From Bacteroidota bacterium (GTDB taxonomy: Bacteria > Bacteroidota > Bacteroidia > Bacteroidales > JAAUTT01), in contig JAUZOO010000015.1 of NCBI GenBank assembly GCA_030706405.1, positions 1 through 64,000 on the forward strand: 64,000 bases of DNA, read 5' to 3'. Position 1 is the stretch's first letter; every line of letters starts with the position of its first letter. A program made the translations under genes and the position numbers. Below the pieces are notes generated by a model. That model saw only the letters and a list, made by a program, of their open reading frames with translations. It made no database searches and was not told the DNA's origin. Positions 59,716 to 64,000 of this stretch are shown here, piece after piece.

Positions 59716-60522
59716 ATGTGCATGAAAGTTTCGTATAAAGATAAAAATGTTTGGATAACAGGAGCTTCGTCGGGTATTGGCGAGGCGTTGGCGTATGCGT
59801 TTGCTCGTGAGGGGGCAAGGCTTATCCTTTCGTCGCGACGCACGGATGAGCTGGAACGGGTTGCTGCCCGTTGTCGCGAATTGGGAAGCGAAGCATCTAT
59901 CGTGTTGCTCGACCTTGCTGTTTCATCGCAACTGGAAAAAGCCGCCGACGAAGTATTGGCAACATTTGGTCATGTTGATGTATTGGTAAATAACGGAGGA
60001 ATAAGCCAACGTTCCATTGTCGCCGAAACACCTATCGATGTGGACCGTCGCATTATGGAAGTCGATTATTTCAGCGGCGTTGTCCTTACCAAAAAAGTAT
60101 TACCGGCCATGCTTCAACGTGGCAAAGGACACATAGTAGCAGTAAGCAGCATCACCGGAAAATTCGGATTTTCATACCGTTCGGCTTATGCGGCTGCCAA
60201 ACACGCTATTCATGGGTTTTACGAATCGCTTTGGGCCGAAGAACATCGCAACGGCATTGATGTTACCATTATTTGTCCGGGTCGGGTGCATACCAATGTT
60301 AGTCTGAACGCTATCACTAAAACTGGCGAAGCTTATGGCATCATGGACCACGGGCAGGACGGGGGCATATCGTCCGAACAATGTGCACGGGAAATAATTA
60401 AAGCCATGAACGCTAAAAAGGTGGAAGCCTATATTGGCGGAAGGGAAATACTAATGGTTTACTTTAAACGTTATATTCCGTGGTTGTTTTATAAACTGGT
60501 TACCAAAGTAAAGCCAACGTAA
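59716..60522 (+). CDS. Short-chain dehydrogenase/reductase
   Basis: A 268-aa classical SDR. The NAD(P)-binding motif is TGASSGIGEA (residues 15-24), with NNGG near 92 and the catalytic S145 (VSSITGKFGFSYR), Y158 and K162 (YAAAKH). The arginine pair RR after SS (about 39-42) favours NADP. A C-terminal hydrophobic stretch (ILMVYFKRYIPWLFYKLVTKV) may bind membranes, as in SDRs that reduce lipid substrates such as 3-ketodihydrosphingosine. The close link with the acyltransferase, four bases apart, supports a lipid substrate, but this is inference. Confidence 0.88.
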   Translation: MCMKVSYKDKNVWITGASSGIGEALAYAFAREGARLILSSRRTDELERVAARCRELGSEASIVLLDLAVSSQLEKAADEVLATFGHVDVLVNNGGISQRSIVAETPIDVDRRIMEVDYFSGVVLTKKVLPAMLQRGKGHIVAVSSITGKFGFSYRSAYAAAKHAIHGFYESLWAEEHRNGIDVTIICPGRVHTNVSLNAITKTGEAYGIMDHGQDGGISSEQCAREIIKAMNAKKVEAYIGGREILMVYFKRYIPWLFYKLVTKVKPT

Positions 60523-60594
60523 CAAAAAATTTAGGTTTCTGGGAATTAAGAACCTAGACAAAGACAGTATATTTACAAAATATTATTTGAGATA

Positions 60595-61653
60595 ATGGAT
60601 AACATCGTCATAAGCGGGATTCAACAAGTAGGAGTAGGGGTTGCCAACATGCCCGAAGCATGGAAATGGTACCGTCGTTATTTTGGAATGGACATCTGTA
60701 TTTTCGAAGAAGAAGCCCAGGCCAAGCTCATGCTCCCTTATACGGGTGGTGAGCCCCGAAGCCGTCACGCCGCACTTGCACTGAACATGCAGGGTGGGGG
60801 AGGCTTCGAAATATGGCAGTACAAAGGCCGCACTCCCGAAGCTCCGGAACATCCTATAAAGTTGGGAGATTACGGAATTTTTGCCGCCAAAATAAAGTGC
60901 CGCAATGTTAAGCAAATTTATGATTATTATATTTCCGAAGGCTTGAAGGTTACCACATTGACCAAAGACCCGCAGGGAATGGATACCTTCTTTGTTATTG
61001 ACCCGTACAATAATTATTTCCAGCTTGTATCTGCCAACGATTGGTTTAAAGATGAAAATAAACTCACCGGAGCAGCTTACGGTGCATTGATTGGCGTTTC
61101 CAACATCGAAAAATCAAAAACCTTTTATAAAGAAATTTTAGGATACGATGAAGTGGTTTATGATACCACTGACGTATTTTCTGATTTGACCGATATCCCC
61201 GGAGGTAAACATTTGTTTCGCCGGATATTGTTAAAACACAGCAAACCGCGTATTGGCGCATTCAGTCCGATTTTGGGAAACAGCCAGGTCGAACTATTTG
61301 AAGTGGCCGATCGCGATGCAAACAGCGTTTTTGAAAACCGATTTTGGGGCGACTTAGGCTTTATTCATTTATGCTTTGACATTAACGGCATGAGCGAACT
61401 TCGCGAGAAATGTAAAACCTTTGGTTGTCCGTTTACCGTTGATAGCAGCAATGTTTTTGATATGGGCGAAGCAGCAGGGCATTTTTCGTACATCGAAGAT
61501 CCTGACGGGACACTCATCGAATTTGTGGAAACTCACAAGGTGCCAATCATGAAGAAATTTGGCTGGTATCTGAACCTTCAAAAGCGCGACCCCCGAAAAG
61601 CCCTTCCTCGTTGGATGTTGAAAGCATTAAGCTTTAACAGGGTGAAAGATTAA
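60595..61653 (+). CDS. Double VOC-domain (glyoxalase/dioxygenase-fold) protein
   Basis: A 352-aa protein with two vicinal-oxygen-chelate domains: about 5-150 (ISGIQQVGVGVANMPEAWKW, RHAALALNMQGGGGFEIW) and about 155-320 (AYGALIGVSNIEKSKTFYKEI, LGFIHLCFDINGMSELREK, YIEDPDGTLIEFVET). Metal-ligand residues of VOC enzymes (H, E, and the E of LIEFVE) can be picked out, mainly in the second domain. The family includes glyoxalase I, dioxygenases and epimerases. No activity can be assigned from sequence alone. A strong terminator follows. Confidence 0.85.
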   Translation: MDNIVISGIQQVGVGVANMPEAWKWYRRYFGMDICIFEEEAQAKLMLPYTGGEPRSRHAALALNMQGGGGFEIWQYKGRTPEAPEHPIKLGDYGIFAAKIKCRNVKQIYDYYISEGLKVTTLTKDPQGMDTFFVIDPYNNYFQLVSANDWFKDENKLTGAAYGALIGVSNIEKSKTFYKEILGYDEVVYDTTDVFSDLTDIPGGKHLFRRILLKHSKPRIGAFSPILGNSQVELFEVADRDANSVFENRFWGDLGFIHLCFDINGMSELREKCKTFGCPFTVDSSNVFDMGEAAGHFSYIEDPDGTLIEFVETHKVPIMKKFGWYLNLQKRDPRKALPRWMLKALSFNRVKD

Positions 61654-61663
61654 TGAATAACTC

Positions 61664-61696
61664 AAAGAGGCGTAGCATTTGTTACGCCTCTTTTTT
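61664..61696. terminator. Bidirectional terminator after the VOC gene
   Basis: AAAGAGGCGTA (61664-61674), a short loop, TACGCCTCTTT (61683-61693), then further T residues. The convergent SRPBCC gene ends at 61695. Confidence 0.9.
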
Positions 61697-62132
61697 ATGC
61701 CTTCTCGCCTTTTAAATAATTAAATAAGGCAATATTTACAATGTAAGTCCAGCCTTCTGCAAAATTTTCGCTTGCAAAATCAGGGACGGAAGAGTCAAAG
61801 GTTTCGATTCCGGTGTGTGTTAGTTTCAGTTTTGTTTTTTCGCCCTCTTCAATGAGCTCAAAAGTTACCAATGAATTGCCGATATATCCGTCATACCTCC
61901 AGCTATAGGTTAGTTTTTTGCCTTTTATCACCTCAGTAACTTTACATACGTGTAAATACTGCTTGCCCTCCGGTTTACCGCCATAAAACTGAAATTCAAA
62001 TCCAGCTTCGGCTTTAAACTCCGCTAAATTAAAATACCATTGTTTCATTTGTGCATTCTCGGTAAGGGCATCCCATACTTTCTGAACAGAAGCATCAAAT
62101 ATTTTTTCGATGATTATGGCTTGGTTGCTCAT
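61695..62132 (-). CDS. SRPBCC/AHSA1-like protein
   Basis: A 145-aa START-like protein of the AHSA1 group: IIIEKIFDASVQKVWDALTENAQ, MKQWYFNLAEFKAEAGFEFQFYGG and SWRYDGYIGNSLVTFELIEEG (beta-grip strands), ending FAEGWTYIVNIALFNYL. The fold forms a pocket for small lipophilic ligands. In bacteria these proteins are often stress-related or unassigned. It has no signal peptide. It is convergent with the VOC gene. Confidence 0.85.
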   Translation of the reverse strand: MSNQAIIIEKIFDASVQKVWDALTENAQMKQWYFNLAEFKAEAGFEFQFYGGKPEGKQYLHVCKVTEVIKGKKLTYSWRYDGYIGNSLVTFELIEEGEKTKLKLTHTGIETFDSSVPDFASENFAEGWTYIVNIALFNYLKGEKA

Positions 62133-62279
62133 GGCACAATGATTTTGAATGATTTTACATTGATGTGTTAACCATTAAACGCATTCCCGAGGTGGAATAA
62201 CCTGCATTAAAACGCAGAACATTGTGGCAATGTTCAACGCGTGTTACCATAATCACAATAGCATTTGGTGCCAACAGCT

Positions 62280-62534
62280 TTAATTATCTTCTTTTGAGTT
62301 TTTCTCGTATTCTTCAACAATTAACCTTGCTTTATCATAATCCTGGTTTGAAACAAATACACTTACGGCACCGGCACCACCGGGAGCAGTCCACCATGGA
62401 TTTAATGTTCCCATGATTTCATCTTTCAAAAATGCTTCAATTTCGGCATCCTCCAATAAACTTTTAACCATTCCGGCTTGCCATGTTGTTCCCGAAAAGA
62501 CTTCAACCGGTTCAATTTCTTCGTTAGTTTTCAT
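62280..62534 (-). CDS. DUF2007 family protein
   Basis: An 84-aa cytoplasmic protein with the ferredoxin-like, signal-transducing-type DUF2007 domain: VEVFSGTTWQAGMVKSLLEDAEIEAFL near the start and VSVFVSNQDYDKARLIVEEYE at the end. A Gly/Ala-rich loop (NPWWTAPGGAGAV) lies between. No partner is known. It lies 39 bases downstream of the SIMPL gene on the same strand and is likely co-transcribed with it. Confidence 0.85.
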   Translation of the reverse strand: MKTNEEIEPVEVFSGTTWQAGMVKSLLEDAEIEAFLKDEIMGTLNPWWTAPGGAGAVSVFVSNQDYDKARLIVEEYEKNSKEDN

Positions 62535-62573
62535 GAGTTATTATTGTTAAGCATGGTTGTTAAATGAGGTTAA

Positions 62574-63332
62574 TTATTTTACCGCGTAATTGATACGAAT
62601 GGTGATGGTTGCTTTTTTGGTTTTTGAAGAAGTGTTGAACGTACCTCCAAAACTGAAGCTCTCGTTACTATTGGGTGCCGTAATTTGAAAAACACCCATA
62701 TCGGCTTTGAGTATTTTGCCTAATGAACTGCCGGAGTTTTCGGCAATGGTTTCCGCTCTCTTTTTGGCATCGGCACTCGCTTTTGCTAATAAATCAATTT
62801 TAAGTTCCGACAGTTTTGTGTAAAAATAAGACGGTTCCAACGAACTGATTTCTATACCGCTTTCGATAAGCTTAGTAACTTCGCGTGAAACAAGTTCAAC
62901 CTTGTCAATATTCTTAGATTCAACGGTGACATGCTGCGACAACTTGAAACCTGTGAATACCGAACTGACGGTATGCCCGTTCTCATCTCTTTTTTGGGTG
63001 TATTCCTTTTGAATAGTGATTGATGAAAATACAATTTCGTTGTCGTTTATTTTATTTGATTTTAGGTATTGCCTTACTGTAGCTTCATCATTTTTGATTA
63101 AACGGTACGCATCCTTTAGTTCGAGCGATTTACGTTGATATTCGCCACTCCATGTAATTAAATCGCTAACAAATTCTTTCTCGGCAAGTCCGGTTACAGT
63201 AATGGTTTCCGTTGTTTTGAACTTGTACTTGTAAGCGCCAGCAAAAATTGAGGCTGTAATGATAATGGCTATTGCAATAATAACCGAAGGAATAAAATTT
63301 TTGGAGAGCAAGGATTGATTTGTGGATTTCAT
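62574..63332 (-). CDS. SIMPL-domain (DUF541) protein
   Basis: A 252-aa protein with an N-terminal membrane segment (FIPSVIIAIAIIITASIFAGAY) and a SIMPL domain (ETITVTGLAEKEFVSDLITWSG, AKASADAKKRAETIAENSGSSLG, KKATITIRINYAV). The family is named from mammalian SIMPL and, in bacteria, includes periplasmic proteins of unknown role that assemble into ring-like particles. Its topology here, with one helix followed by a long exported domain, suggests that it is anchored on the outer face of the inner membrane. Confidence 0.9.
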   Translation of the reverse strand: MKSTNQSLLSKNFIPSVIIAIAIIITASIFAGAYKYKFKTTETITVTGLAEKEFVSDLITWSGEYQRKSLELKDAYRLIKNDEATVRQYLKSNKINDNEIVFSSITIQKEYTQKRDENGHTVSSVFTGFKLSQHVTVESKNIDKVELVSREVTKLIESGIEISSLEPSYFYTKLSELKIDLLAKASADAKKRAETIAENSGSSLGKILKADMGVFQITAPNSNESFSFGGTFNTSSKTKKATITIRINYAVK

Positions 63333-63468
63333 AATTAAACAGGGATTAAAGGTTGATTTTGTTTATTTAATTGATGACTAAAGTTAAAAAATATTTTATA
63401 ATTAGCATAACTTCCTGCTTCGTTAAGAATTAGAATTCAATGGATTTTTTGCCGACCGAACCCATTCC

Positions 63469-63996
63469 TCAGCATTTCAGCATGGTCATTTTATCATTAT
63501 TCCTAATTTTAAAGATTGCATGCCGTAATTTATTATTAGCCCCTCCATTATTATATTCGAGTATGTAGCCCAATTCAAAATATTTTAAGAATACGCCGGA
63601 TACTACGAAACAATATTTTTTAAGTGAGTTGTCGACAATTAAACCAGTTAATAATTTATCATTAAAAGATAAAGAGCCTTTTAATCGTAATTCTGTTTTA
63701 TGAGAATCATTAAAAATGATTATTTCAGGCAAAATCTTCGTTTTTTTGGATAGTTTATAACAGGCAAAATAGTTAACCAGTAATGTCTTTTTAGTAATAT
63801 CATAAGTTGTAAAGCCCTCTTTCGTGGAACTGTTTATCATTTCAAGATAAGATATTCCAATGTTCTGATTTGATCTGCGATAGACCAATCCTATATCCAG
63901 ATTAGGATAATAAGACCATTTAACATTGGATGATGTAAGGCCTGAAAAACTATTATAATATGGATCAAATTTGAATCTTGAAAACCCTAAATTCAT
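63469..63996 (-). CDS. PorP/SprF-like outer-membrane protein, cut by the window edge
   Basis: The visible 175 residues read as the C-terminal half of a PorP/SprF family barrel: WSYYPNLDIGLVYRRSNQNIGIS, LLVNYFACYKLSKKTKILPEI, KGSLSFNDKLLTGLIVDNSL and YFELGYILEYNNG. These barrels belong to type IX secretion or gliding systems, where SprF-like copies often pair with a large adhesin. The real start lies beyond base 64000, since the reading frame remains open at the edge and the family has about 130 more residues. The internal ATG at 63996 is not a reliable start. Confidence 0.65.
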   Translation of the reverse strand: MNLGFSRFKFDPYYNSFSGLTSSNVKWSYYPNLDIGLVYRRSNQNIGISYLEMINSSTKEGFTTYDITKKTLLVNYFACYKLSKKTKILPEIIIFNDSHKTELRLKGSLSFNDKLLTGLIVDNSLKKYCFVVSGVFLKYFELGYILEYNNGGANNKLRHAIFKIRNNDKMTMLKC

Positions 63997-64000
63997 CCCC

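Overview
The window comes from a Bacteroidota chromosome, most likely of the order Bacteroidales; I cannot name the genus. The evidence is promoters of the Bacteroidetes type (TTTG, about 18-21 bases, then TAnnTTTG), a type IX secretion (T9SS) C-terminal sorting domain, a PorP/SprF-like protein, OstA-like and DUF3078 outer-membrane proteins, a HU-CCDC81/SPOR protein, an outer-membrane beta-barrel receptor with an N-terminal carboxypeptidase-like domain, and several families found mainly in this phylum (DUF4924, DUF5063, DUF6261, DUF6263). A complete Rnf complex suggests anaerobic or facultatively anaerobic energy metabolism.

Layout. (1) 1-5030 is the decayed end of an integrative element next to tRNA-Ser(UGA): an intact IS110-family transposase, a replication/mobilisation-type protein, an excisionase-like HTH protein, a small divergent protein resembling the RNA polymerase alpha C-terminal domain, a two-part hypothetical gene that looks frameshifted, and an integrase whose catalytic core is deleted. 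(2) 5031-20201 is core genome: tRNA-Ser, HU, TrmH, a LytTR regulator, HtpG, an aspartate-type aminotransferase, methylglyoxal synthase, MltG, a small alarmone-hydrolase-like HD protein, a five-PAS hybrid kinase behind an Omp85-like protein gene, and a HU-CCDC81/SPOR protein. (3) 20399-25881 is an operon rseC-rnfB-C-D-G-E-A. (4) 26211-36545 holds RecG, a methyltransferase-like protein, an orphan ABC ATPase, a PduO-type cobalamin adenosyltransferase, and a minus-strand envelope cluster of three SurA/parvulin-type proteins followed by an OstA-like protein. (5) 36880-42099 is a plus-strand run of repair and housekeeping genes: RecQ, DUF5063, a DEDDy exonuclease, a C1 peptidase, Tag and DUF2905. 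(6) 42384-54838 is more accessory and surface-directed: DUF6263, an outer-membrane receptor, DUF6261 beside an exact 41-bp tandem-repeat array, a GH71/99-like lipoprotein, an ECF sigma factor with a putative membrane anti-sigma partner that carries a T9SS sorting domain, and a ThuA-like protein. (7) 54855-64000 is mixed housekeeping: DUF4924, DUF3078, a flavin reductase, a BASS transporter, an acyltransferase, an SDR, a double VOC protein, an SRPBCC protein, DUF2007, a SIMPL protein, and a PorP/SprF-like gene cut by the window edge.

The most unusual items are the 41-bp non-coding tandem array at 46888-47174, whose junctions form a short palindrome; the sigma/anti-sigma-like pair in which the membrane partner ends in a secretion sorting domain; the free-standing alpha-CTD-like protein in the integrative element; and the IS110 element with its candidate guide-RNA leader. 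All functional calls rest on reading the sequence and on remembered family features; no database search was run.
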